Translations under genes and position numbers: made by a program
In this document: one piece after another, positions 16,582-24,139 of the stretch
Numbering within the stretch: position 1 is the stretch's first letter
How the letters are laid out: every line of letters starts with the position of its first letter
The notes under the pieces: model-generated
The model's database searches: none
What the model was told of the DNA's origin: nothing
Seen by the model: the letters and a program-made list of their open reading frames with translations, nothing else
DNA from: Streptomyces sp. JJ38
Lineage (GTDB): Bacteria > Actinomycetota > Actinomycetes > Streptomycetales > Streptomycetaceae
DNA: 64,000 nt
Assembly (NCBI RefSeq): GCF_019303475.1
Contig: NZ_JABLSI010000028.1
Coordinates: forward strand, 32,815 to 96,814
Direction: 5' to 3'

Positions 16582-17973
16582 ATGACGTCCACGCCACAGC
16601 AGAGTTCGCCGCAGCGCGCCTTCGCCCGGCCACCGCTCAAGGAGCGGCGGCTGCTCGCCGACGCGCTGCGGACGGAGACCGTCGGCGGTCTCATGCTGCT
16701 GGGCGCCGCGGTCGTCGCGCTGATCCTGGCCAACACCCCGCTCAGCGAGTTCTACGAGAACGTCAGCAAGGCCCACCTGGACATCCCGGCCCTCGGCCTG
16801 GAGCTCTCCGTCGCCCACTGGGCCTCGGACGGGCTCCTGACGCTCTTCTTCTTCGTCGCGGGCATCGAGCTGAAGCGCGAACTGGTCGTCGGTGAGCTGC
16901 GCAACCCGGCGGCGGCCGCGCTGCCCGTCGTGGCGGCACTGTGCGGCATGGTCGTGCCCGCCCTCTTCTACGTGTCCGTCGCGGCGGCCGGGAACGGCGA
17001 CATGAACGGCTGGGCCGTGCCGATGGCCACCGACATCGCCTTCGCCCTCGGCGTCCTCGCGGTGATCGGGACCAACCTGCCCTCCGGCATCCGCGCCTTC
17101 CTGCTGACACTCGCCATCGTCGACGACCTCGGCGCCATCCTCGTCATCGCCCTCTTCTACACGTCCACGCTGAAGATGTGGGCACTGGCCTGGGCCGTCG
17201 TCGGGCTGATCCTGTTCTGGGCGCTGCACCAGAAGCTCAACGTCCGCGGCTGGTACATCTACGTGCCGCTCGGTCTGGCGATCTGGGTGCTGATGCTCAA
17301 CAGCGGCATCCACGCCACGATCGCCGGTGTCGCGATGGGCATGCTGCTGCGCTGCCGGACCCGGCCGGGCGAGGAGACCTCGCCCGCCGAGCACATCGAG
17401 CACATCGTGCGACCCCTGTCGGCCGGATTCGCGGTGCCGGTCTTCGCCCTGTTCGCCGCCGGCGTCAGCGTCTCCCTCGGGGACCTCAGCGAGGCGGCCG
17501 GGGAGCCGGAGGCCCTCGGCGTGGCCCTCGGCCTGTTCGTGGGCAAGATCGTGGGTGTCTTCGGCGGCACCTACGTGGCCGCCCGCTTCACCCGGGCCGA
17601 GCTGAGCGACGACCTGTCCTGGTCCGACATCGTCGGCATCTCCATGCTGGCGGGCATCGGCTTCACCGTCTCCCTGCTGGTCACCGAGCTGGCGTTCGAC
17701 GAGGGTGCGGCGATCACCGAGCACGTCAAGGCCGCCGTCCTCATGGCCTCCTTCCTCTCCGCCCTCGTCGCCGCCGTCCTGCTGAAGTGGCGCGACAAGC
17801 ACTACCGACGGATCTGGGACGAGGAGAACCGCGACGAGGACCACGACGGCATCCCCGACATCGACCAGCGCGAGGAGGCGGAACTCGCCGCCCAGGCCGC
17901 CGCCCAGCGCGCCGTCGAGCGCCGTGCCGAGGGCCCGGGAGAGGGCGACGACGGGGTCAGCGGGAAGCGCTGA
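16582..17973 (+). CDS. nhaA: NhaA Na+/H+ antiporter
   Basis: A 463-residue integral membrane protein with about 11-12 hydrophobic segments. The signature VDDLGAILVIALFY carries the paired aspartates at 181-182 that bind Na+/H+ in NhaA. GIELKRELVVGEL and SGIHATIAGVAMGMLLR are also conserved family blocks. It exchanges external protons for internal sodium or lithium, serving pH and salt homeostasis. ATG 16582 is chosen for GGAGG 9 bp upstream; a longer frame starts at 16498. A charged hydrophilic tail of about 50 residues (EENRDEDHDGIPDIDQREE) is longer than in E. coli NhaA. The last 17 bp overlap the opposing DUF4185 gene. Confidence 0.96.
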   Translation: MTSTPQQSSPQRAFARPPLKERRLLADALRTETVGGLMLLGAAVVALILANTPLSEFYENVSKAHLDIPALGLELSVAHWASDGLLTLFFFVAGIELKRELVVGELRNPAAAALPVVAALCGMVVPALFYVSVAAAGNGDMNGWAVPMATDIAFALGVLAVIGTNLPSGIRAFLLTLAIVDDLGAILVIALFYTSTLKMWALAWAVVGLILFWALHQKLNVRGWYIYVPLGLAIWVLMLNSGIHATIAGVAMGMLLRCRTRPGEETSPAEHIEHIVRPLSAGFAVPVFALFAAGVSVSLGDLSEAAGEPEALGVALGLFVGKIVGVFGGTYVAARFTRAELSDDLSWSDIVGISMLAGIGFTVSLLVTELAFDEGAAITEHVKAAVLMASFLSALVAAVLLKWRDKHYRRIWDEENRDEDHDGIPDIDQREEAELAAQAAAQRAVERRAEGPGEGDDGVSGKR

Positions 17974-19279
17974 CCTCCAGCCGGACGAAGCGCGGCCGGT
18001 ACAGCGCCACATCCCGGTGCACGGCCGAGGTCGAGCCCGTCACGTTGACGTCATAGCTCAGCAGCAGGTCCGCCCCGCCAGCGCTGAAGGCGGGGTGGGC
18101 CTGCGGGTTGTACGCCACCGCCCCGGCCGCCCGGCCGCCCTCGGGCAGCGGGGGCGTCAGCGCGTCGGACGGGCCGTGCCAGGGCCCCTGCGGAGAACAG
18201 GCCCAGTACGAGGTCACGGTCGTCAGCCCCCGCCCGTCGGGCCCGCCCGCGTCCGTGGTGAGCAGCAGCCAGGTGCCGCCGCGCCGGGTGACCGTGTAGG
18301 TGTTGCTCGCGCCGCGGTCCGGGTCGGCCCACGGCGCGGCGCCGACGGACAGCGCCCGGGCCGCCGCCGGATCGGCCCGCCAGCCCTCGCCGTCCCAGTA
18401 CCGCCAGGCCGACCGGTCGGCCAGCGCGCCCACCGGCACCCGGGCCACGTGCGCGCGCGACGACGTACCCCGCACGGTCCCCTCGTCGGCGCCGAACACG
18501 TACGTCCACCCGCCTTCGCGCACCGCCGACGTCCCGTACAGCACCCGCCGCGCCGGATCGGCCTCCGGCGGGACGTCGACGGGTTCGACGGACTCCAGCC
18601 TCAGCCCCGGCAGGCTCAGCGTGGCGACCTCCGTGGCGCGCGGCACCCCGAAGGCCCACGGCGGGCCGCCCGCCTCCCGCTGCCACAGCAGCACCCGCAC
18701 GACCCGCTCCCGCGCGCCCGGCTCCCGCGGCTCGACGACGCCCTGCACCGGCCAGCGCCACACCTCCCGGCCGTCCCGCCCCGTCAGCCCGGGGAAGAAC
18801 GCGCCGGGCCCCGGGCCCAGCAGGGTGCGCTCCAGTCGGCCGTCGGGCGCCATCACGACGCCCGCGTTGCGCACCCACACCGGCGAGGGGTCCCGCGAGG
18901 GGCCGCCGGCCGGGGTGGCCGGGTGCACCCGGTCCAGGAACGTGTCAGCGGACAGCCACAGCGTCCGCCCGTCCGGCAGCCGCACCGAGCGGCTGCCGTC
19001 GCCGCCGGTCCAGTCGTCCAGCCGGGCGTTGTCGTCCCCGTACCGGGCGAACTCGGCCGTCATCTCCTCGTCGGCGCGCCATCCCGTGACGCTCAGCTCC
19101 CGGCACGCCTCGGGCGTCCGGGGCCCGGCGCCGTCGTCGTCCGGTCCCGACATCAGCAGGGCGACGACGAGGGCGAGCGCCACGCCCGCCGCGAGCCCGG
19201 CGAGCAGCCTCGGCAGCGGGCCCGGCGGCGGGCCCGGCGACTCCCCACGGTCGGGACGGCGACGGCTGAGGCGGTCCAT
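17957..19279 (-). CDS. Membrane-anchored or secreted DUF4185 protein
   Basis: A 440-residue protein starting at ATG 19279. After a basic, Pro-rich leader (about 25 residues), the hydrophobic segment LPRLLAGLAAGVALALVVALL (about 25-47) acts as signal or anchor. The extracellular part is beta-rich with repeated blade-like motifs (LPDGRTLWLSADTFL; VWVRNAGVVMAPDG; GGTWLLLTTDAGG; ADLLLSYDVNVTG), matching five-bladed-propeller DUF4185/glycosidase-like proteins of Streptomyces. Catalytic function is unproven; sugar handling is a guess from the fold. It is probably co-transcribed after the FUSC gene's neighbourhood only by chance; the FUSC gene ends 46 bp upstream. Confidence 0.72.
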   Translation of the reverse strand: MDRLSRRRPDRGESPGPPPGPLPRLLAGLAAGVALALVVALLMSGPDDDGAGPRTPEACRELSVTGWRADEEMTAEFARYGDDNARLDDWTGGDGSRSVRLPDGRTLWLSADTFLDRVHPATPAGGPSRDPSPVWVRNAGVVMAPDGRLERTLLGPGPGAFFPGLTGRDGREVWRWPVQGVVEPREPGARERVVRVLLWQREAGGPPWAFGVPRATEVATLSLPGLRLESVEPVDVPPEADPARRVLYGTSAVREGGWTYVFGADEGTVRGTSSRAHVARVPVGALADRSAWRYWDGEGWRADPAAARALSVGAAPWADPDRGASNTYTVTRRGGTWLLLTTDAGGPDGRGLTTVTSYWACSPQGPWHGPSDALTPPLPEGGRAAGAVAYNPQAHPAFSAGGADLLLSYDVNVTGSTSAVHRDVALYRPRFVRLEVSASR

Positions 19280-19325
19280 AGGCCGCCGAGGATAGGGCAA
19301 CGGCGTTGCGCGTCCGTGTCCCGGC

Positions 19326-21425
19326 TCAGCGGTGCGGGTGCCGGGCCGGGTCCACCGCGGCGGCCAGCTCCTCCAGGGCCTCCGTCACCAGCTCCGCCAC
19401 CCGCAGGGCCACACCGTCGGGGTGCTCGGCGTGCGCCTGCCACGCGGCGAGGGCCGCCCGCAGGGCCGCGAAGTCCACGGGCGCCCCGGCACGCAGGGCC
19501 GCGCCGGCGCGCTCGGCGGCCGCCCGCAGCTCCCGGGCGAAGGCGGCGGCCCCGGGGTCGTCTCGCGCGTCCGGGGGCGGCAGATGCGCCTCCAGCAGCA
19601 TCGCCGAGCGACCCACCGTGCGCACGGCCTGCTGGGCGTCGGCGGCCCGGCGGCGGGGCAGCCCGCGGTGCCGCACCGGCTCGGCGTCGGCCCGCGCCAC
19701 GGCCTCGTCCCACTCCAGCAGCGCGGCCCGGGCGTCCAGCAGCGCGTCCCGCACCTGCCGGGGACGGCGGTCGGCCGGGCGCCCGAAGCCGTCCAGCACG
19801 GCGACCGCGTACGCCAGCACGGCCGTCAGCCACTCCGCGAGGCGCTCGCGCAGCCGCGGCGTCTCCCAGGCCGGGTACACCGCGTAGGAGACGAGGGCCA
19901 GCGCACCGCCGAGCACGGTGAGCCAGATCCGCTGCGGCACCGTCTGTGCCCAGCCCTCCCCCGCGAGGCCCAGCAGGAAGACCACGTACGCGCCGATGCA
20001 CGCCGAGATCACCAGATAGCCGCTGCGCATCAGCAGGTAGAGCAGGAACACGCTGCCGACCGCGTAGGCCGCCGCGAGGTACGTGCCCGGGTCCGTCAGG
20101 GCGATCAGCGCACCGCCCAGCGCCACCCCCGTCACCGTGCCCGCGAGCCGGGCGGCGCCGCGGGCGACGGTCTCCGAGAAGTCGGGCCGCAGGACCATCA
20201 CGGCCGTCAGCCCGATCCAGTAACCGTGGCGGGTGGGCAGCGCCTCACCGAGCAGGTATCCGGCCGGGACGACCGCGGCCACCCGCAGCGCGTGCCGCAG
20301 GACCGGCGAGGAGCCCCGCAGCTCCCACCGCAGCGCCCGCAGCACCACCGGCAGCTGCCGGACCCCGCTCGGCTGCCGCAGATGGGGCCGCCGGCCGGCC
20401 TCCGTCACCTCCACCGGCTCCTGCGCGGCCTCCACCAGCTCCTCGCTCAGCGCGATGAGCCGCACGGCCGCACGGCGCGCCGGGCCGGGCGGCAGGACGG
20501 GCCCGTCGGCCGGCACCCGCAGCACCTCCAGCGCCTCGCCCGGCAGGCGCACGTGCTCCCCGTACCGGATCGCCCGCGCCACGGCGTCCAGCACCGTGGC
20601 CGCGGCCTCCAGCAGCGCCCGCACACGCTCCCGCGCCGGGCCCTCGGTCGCGCCGCCGACGACGGGGTCGGCGAGGGAGGCCAGCACGGGACGGAACCGG
20701 TCCGCCAGCAGCCGGTAGCCCTGCAACTGGCGCGGCCGGTGCCGGGCCTGGCGCGGGGTCACCGCGGCGGCACGGCGGGCCCGGACGAGCGCCTGCGGGT
20801 CGAAGGGCGCCGTCGGGTCCTCCCGCAGCGTCCGGGCGTACCCCGCGACGGACTCCAGCGCCTCGGCCAGCGCCTCCCGGCGCGCGGCCCAGCGGCGGAT
20901 CGGGAAGAGCAGGATCAACCCGGCCTGCACCACCCCGCCCAGGCCGATGATCGCCGCGTGTCCCGCGGCCTCCGGCACGCTCGACGGCAGTGTCACGACG
21001 ACGAGCATCATGGCCACCGTGAAGGCGCTGACCACACCGGCGACCGCCCCCGCCGCCCACGCCATGCCCGCGCCGAAGGCCCAGGCGGCCAGCATCGGGG
21101 TGAAGGCCCACGGGTGCCCGGCCAGCACATAGCCGAGGAAGGCGCTCACCGACAGTCCCAGCGCGGCGCCCAGCGCCAGCACCGGACGGGGCCGCCAGCT
21201 CCGCTGGAACGTGGCGATGCCCGAGGCGAAGGCCCCGAAGGCCGAGGAGACGGCCAGCCCGGGCGAGCCGAGCCACAGCGTGAGCCCGAGGACCAGCGCA
21301 ACGCCGCAGGTGCCGCGCAGGGCCAGCAGCGGCGCGACCGCGCCCCGCTCGATCCGCAGGCCCGAGCGTGCGGTGTCCTTCAGGGCCGCGGCCCACCGGA
21401 CCGTGACGCCCGACGTTCCGCACAT
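19326..21425 (-). CDS. FUSC-family membrane protein (aromatic acid exporter-like)
   Basis: About 699 residues starting at ATG 21425 (start uncertain; no strong ribosome site). Two clusters of membrane helices, about 35-170 (TCGVALVLGLTLWLGS; FTVAMMLVVVTLPSSV) and about 375-530 (YWIGLTAVMVLRPDFSETV; LLYLLMRSGYLVISACIGAY), each precede a long helical cytoplasmic domain. WIGLTAVMVLRPDFSETVARGAARLAGT is the FUSC signature area, and a quoted piece of it, RPDFSETVARGAARLAGT, is well conserved. Relatives export p-hydroxybenzoate-type acids or help envelope integrity. The substrate is unknown. Confidence 0.85.
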   Translation of the reverse strand: MCGTSGVTVRWAAALKDTARSGLRIERGAVAPLLALRGTCGVALVLGLTLWLGSPGLAVSSAFGAFASGIATFQRSWRPRPVLALGAALGLSVSAFLGYVLAGHPWAFTPMLAAWAFGAGMAWAAGAVAGVVSAFTVAMMLVVVTLPSSVPEAAGHAAIIGLGGVVQAGLILLFPIRRWAARREALAEALESVAGYARTLREDPTAPFDPQALVRARRAAAVTPRQARHRPRQLQGYRLLADRFRPVLASLADPVVGGATEGPARERVRALLEAAATVLDAVARAIRYGEHVRLPGEALEVLRVPADGPVLPPGPARRAAVRLIALSEELVEAAQEPVEVTEAGRRPHLRQPSGVRQLPVVLRALRWELRGSSPVLRHALRVAAVVPAGYLLGEALPTRHGYWIGLTAVMVLRPDFSETVARGAARLAGTVTGVALGGALIALTDPGTYLAAAYAVGSVFLLYLLMRSGYLVISACIGAYVVFLLGLAGEGWAQTVPQRIWLTVLGGALALVSYAVYPAWETPRLRERLAEWLTAVLAYAVAVLDGFGRPADRRPRQVRDALLDARAALLEWDEAVARADAEPVRHRGLPRRRAADAQQAVRTVGRSAMLLEAHLPPPDARDDPGAAAFARELRAAAERAGAALRAGAPVDFAALRAALAAWQAHAEHPDGVALRVAELVTEALEELAAAVDPARHPHR

Positions 21426-21687
21426 GATCACGAGAATACGGGGCCGGACGCACGTCCCGCCCGCCGCGCCCGCCCGTCGCGCCGCCCGCCGCGCCGCGTC
21501 CTCCGGGTGGCCACGGACGGGTGATGACCGCTCGTGGTGTGCGGTGCGGTGTTCGTCACGACTGTCACCGTTACGCGGGTGCCCGGTCACGGAAGCCTGA
21601 CAGCCCGGCGGTGGGAGGCCCGGACCTCGTTCGGCCCGGCACAGGCTGATGCCGCATCACCCGACACTCCTGTGGAGGTGCCCCGAC

Positions 21688-21888
21688 ATGGCCGACCACC
21701 GTCTCTGGTCGTACAAGGAGATCGCCGCGCACATCCAGGTGCAGCCCGACACCGTCCGGTCCTACCGCAAGCACGGGCTGCTGCCGGCGCCCGATCTGGT
21801 GGAGGGCGGTCGGCCCTTCTGGTACGCCGACACCATCCGCGACTGGGTCACCCGCCGCCCGGGCGCGGGCGGGCGACGCGGCACGTAG
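21688..21888 (+). CDS. Small MerR/excisionase-like helix-turn-helix protein
   Basis: A 66-residue protein, ATG 21688 after GTGGAGG. It is essentially a single winged HTH: WSYKEIAAHIQVQPDTVRSY is the helix-turn-helix, and YRKHGLLPAPDLVEGGRPFW with IRDWVTRR is the wing and last helix. It lacks an effector domain. Such stand-alone proteins act like BldC or excisionase-type DNA-binding factors. Nearest genes are the divergent FUSC gene and copZ downstream, from which it is separated by 143 bp and an operator. It is therefore probably not the copper regulator. Confidence 0.75.
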   Translation: MADHRLWSYKEIAAHIQVQPDTVRSYRKHGLLPAPDLVEGGRPFWYADTIRDWVTRRPGAGGRRGT

Positions 21889-21944
21889 GCCGTGGGCGTG
21901 CGACAACGGAACCGACACCCGGGCCGGGACGGACCACCCGGGTG

Positions 21945-21979
21945 GGGTATACCCGATTTCATACGGGAGGGGGGTATAC
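21945..21979 (+). promoter_or_regulatory. Copper-type (CsoR-like) operator/promoter of copZ
   Basis: GGGTATACCC (21945-21954) is a perfect 10-bp palindrome. GGGTATAC (21972-21979) is an inverted partner to GTATACCC (21947-21954), with 17 bp between. Streptomycete CsoR sites have the form ATACCC...GGGTAT, so copper control is likely. TATACA (21975-21980) could be the -10 box, which would place the repressor over the promoter. Confidence 0.6.
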
Positions 21980-22031
21980 ACTGAGGGCGTTCGAGCTCGG
22001 ACACCCAAGGACACCGCGAGTTGGAGACACC

Positions 22032-22250
22032 ATGAGCGAGACCACGATCACGTACCAGGTCAGCGGCATGAGCTGCGGCCACTGCGAGAAGGCCATCACG
22101 GAAGAGGTGTCCGCCCTGGACGGCGTCACCGAGGTGAAGGCCGTCGCCGCCACGGGCCTGGTCTCGGTCACCGGCGCCGCGGCCCCCGACGAGGCGGCCG
22201 TCCGCGCCGCCGTGGACGAGGCGGGCTACGAGCTCGTCGGCCGCGCCTGA
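22032..22250 (+). CDS. copZ: CopZ-type copper chaperone (HMA domain)
   Basis: A 72-residue protein made of one heavy-metal-associated domain. The metal-binding motif is MSCGHC (near residues 13-18), and the ferredoxin-like fold ends with AAVRAAVDEAGYELV. The family binds Cu(I) in the cytoplasm and passes it to CopA ATPases or CsoR. ATG 22032 follows GTTGGAGACACC. A CsoR-like operator lies 53-87 bp upstream. Unusually for Streptomyces, no copA or csoR is adjacent. A hairpin at 22315-22367 ends the unit. Confidence 0.92.
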   Translation: MSETTITYQVSGMSCGHCEKAITEEVSALDGVTEVKAVAATGLVSVTGAAAPDEAAVRAAVDEAGYELVGRA

Positions 22251-22314
22251 GGCGCAAACCGAGGCACACCGAGGCGAACGCCCGGGCCGCGAGCGGGAAA
22301 GCGGCCGGGGAACA

Positions 22315-22367
22315 GGAAAACGCCCCCTCGCGAGTCCCCCCACGGGCCCGCGAACGGGGGCGTTTCC
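22315..22367 (+). terminator. Strong hairpin after copZ
   Basis: GGAAAACGCCCCC (22315-22327) followed by TCGCG pairs with CGCGA and GGGGGCGTTTCC (22349-22367). The long stem with A-run before and T-run after resembles a bidirectional intrinsic terminator. Confidence 0.8.
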
Positions 22368-22533
22368 TTCTCCCGGCCCTGACTCCCCCCACGGGATCAG
22401 AGCCGGGCGTTCGGCTGGGCTGCACGTTGACCGGAGGGCCGCTCAAGCGCCCGGAAACGCCAGCCCGGACCACAACTCCGCCGGGTGTTGCAGTCACCCG
22501 GTTCGACCACACAGAGGGACCCGGGGTTGTACG

Positions 22534-22563
22534 CCGATCATGTGACCTGCGTCACATGATCGG
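22534..22563. promoter_or_regulatory. Perfect 13-bp palindrome matching a Crp site
   Basis: CCGATCATGTGAC (22534-22546) and GTCACATGATCGG (22551-22563) are perfect inverted repeats around CTGC. The core TGTGACCTGCGTCACA fits the TGTGA-N6-TCACA Crp/FNR consensus and the GTG-N6-GNCAC motif reported for streptomycete Crp. It lies between the 3' ends of copZ and citrate synthase rather than before a start, so it could also be an RNA hairpin. Confidence 0.5.
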
Positions 22564-22595
22564 GCGAGGCGCTCGGACGGGCCAGGGCGCACGCG

Positions 22596-22627
22596 CACGG
22601 CCCCGGTCCAGGTGGACCGGGGCCGTG
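22596..22627 (-). terminator. 15-bp hairpin after citrate synthase
   Basis: CACGGCCCCGGTCCA (22596-22610) pairs perfectly with TGGACCGGGGCCGTG (22613-22627), 25 bp beyond the minus-strand stop. It is a clear intrinsic terminator-like stem. Confidence 0.8.
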
Positions 22628-22651
22628 TGACGGATGGAGCCGACGGGCTGG

Positions 22652-23959
22652 TTACCGCTGCTCGACCGGGACGTAGTCGCGCTCGACGACGCCGGTGTAG
22701 ATCTGCCGCGGGCGGCCGATGCGGGAGCCGGGCTCCTTGATCATCTCGTGCCACTGGGCGATCCAGCCGGGCAGTCGCCCCAGGGCGAACAGCACGGTGA
22801 ACATGCTGGTCGGGAAGCCCATGGCGCGATAGATCAGGCCGGTGTAGAAGTCCACGTTCGGGTAGAGGTTGCGCGAGACGAAGTAGTCGTCGCTCAGCGC
22901 GTGCTCTTCCAGCTTCAGCGCGATGTCGAGCAGCTCGTCGGACTTGCCGAGCGCCGACAGCACGTCGTGCGCCGCAGCCTTGATGATCTTGGCGCGCGGG
23001 TCGAAGCTCTTGTACACCCGGTGGCCGAAGCCCATCAGGCGGACGCCGTCCTCCTTGTTCTTCACCTTGCGGATGAAGGTGTCGACGTCCCCGCCGTCGT
23101 TGCGGATCTTCTCCAGCATCTCCAGCACGGCCTGGTTCGCGCCGCCGTGCAGCGGGCCCCACAGGGCACTGATGCCGGCCGAGATGGAGGCGAACATGTT
23201 GGCCTGCGAGGAGCCGACCAGCCGGACCGTCGACGTCGAGCAGTTCTGCTCGTGGTCCGCGTGCAGGATCAGGAGCTTGTCCAGCGCGCTGACGACGACC
23301 GGGTCCAGGTCGAACTCCTCGGCCGGCACGGAGAACGTCATACGCAGGAAGTTCTCGACGTAGCCCAGGTCGTTGCGCGGGTAGACGACCGGGTGGCCGA
23401 CGGCCTTCTTGTAGGCGTACGCGGCGATCGTCGGCAGCTTGGCCAGCAGCCGGATGGTCGAGATGTGGCGCTGTTCCTCGTCGAACGGGTTGTGGCTGTC
23501 CTGGTAGAACGTGGACAGCGCGCTGACCACCGAGGACAGCATGGCCATCGGGTGGGCGTCCCGGGGGAAGCCGTCGTAGAAGCGTTTGACGTCCTCGTGC
23601 AGCAGGGTGTGCTGGGTGATCTCACCGCGGAAGGCCGCCAGCTCGTCCACGGTGGGCAGCTCGCCGTGGATCAGCAGATAGGCCGTCTCCAGGAAGGTGC
23701 CGCGCTCCGCGAGCTGCTCGATCGGATAGCCGCGATAGCGCAGAATGCCCCGCTCACCGTCGAGGAAGGTGATCGCGGACTTCACCCCCGCGGTGTTGCC
23801 ATAGCCGGAGTCCAACGTGACCAGGCCTGTCTGGGCACGCAGCTTGGCGATGTCGAACCCCGAGTCCCCCACGGTGCTCTCCACCAGGGGGTAGCTGTAC
23901 TCGCTGTCCCCGTGCCGCAGTACTACAGACTTCTCAACGTTGCCGCCGTTGTCGCTCAC
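22652..23959 (-). CDS. citA: Citrate synthase (type II)
   Basis: A 435-residue enzyme that condenses oxaloacetate and acetyl-CoA to citrate, the entry step of the TCA cycle. The catalytic triad is visible: His in GPLHGGANQ, His in GFGHRVYK, and Asp in PNVDFYTG. Other conserved blocks are RYRGYPIEQLA, GFPRDAHPM and GRLPGWIAQWHE. GTG 23959 is preferred because GAGGGATGAC precedes it; four extra codons are possible. The length and N-terminal beta-domain are those of the hexameric hexa-type enzymes of actinomycetes. The terminator is at 22596-22627; a Crp-like palindrome lies just beyond. Confidence 0.96.
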   Translation of the reverse strand: MSDNGGNVEKSVVLRHGDSEYSYPLVESTVGDSGFDIAKLRAQTGLVTLDSGYGNTAGVKSAITFLDGERGILRYRGYPIEQLAERGTFLETAYLLIHGELPTVDELAAFRGEITQHTLLHEDVKRFYDGFPRDAHPMAMLSSVVSALSTFYQDSHNPFDEEQRHISTIRLLAKLPTIAAYAYKKAVGHPVVYPRNDLGYVENFLRMTFSVPAEEFDLDPVVVSALDKLLILHADHEQNCSTSTVRLVGSSQANMFASISAGISALWGPLHGGANQAVLEMLEKIRNDGGDVDTFIRKVKNKEDGVRLMGFGHRVYKSFDPRAKIIKAAAHDVLSALGKSDELLDIALKLEEHALSDDYFVSRNLYPNVDFYTGLIYRAMGFPTSMFTVLFALGRLPGWIAQWHEMIKEPGSRIGRPRQIYTGVVERDYVPVEQR

Positions 23960-24139
23960 GTCATCCCTCACCGACGTCGTGCCTCTTGGTGAATGCGCCC
24001 GAAGGTCGTTCGAGCTTCCAGAGGTGGATACCGAAGTGCCCTGACCAGTCCACTGTGTCCACTGTCGCTCAATTCATGCCGGACGGTGCACTCGGGGTCG
24101 GCCGAAGGCGCCTGTGTGGCACGGAGTGCCGCATGAACG

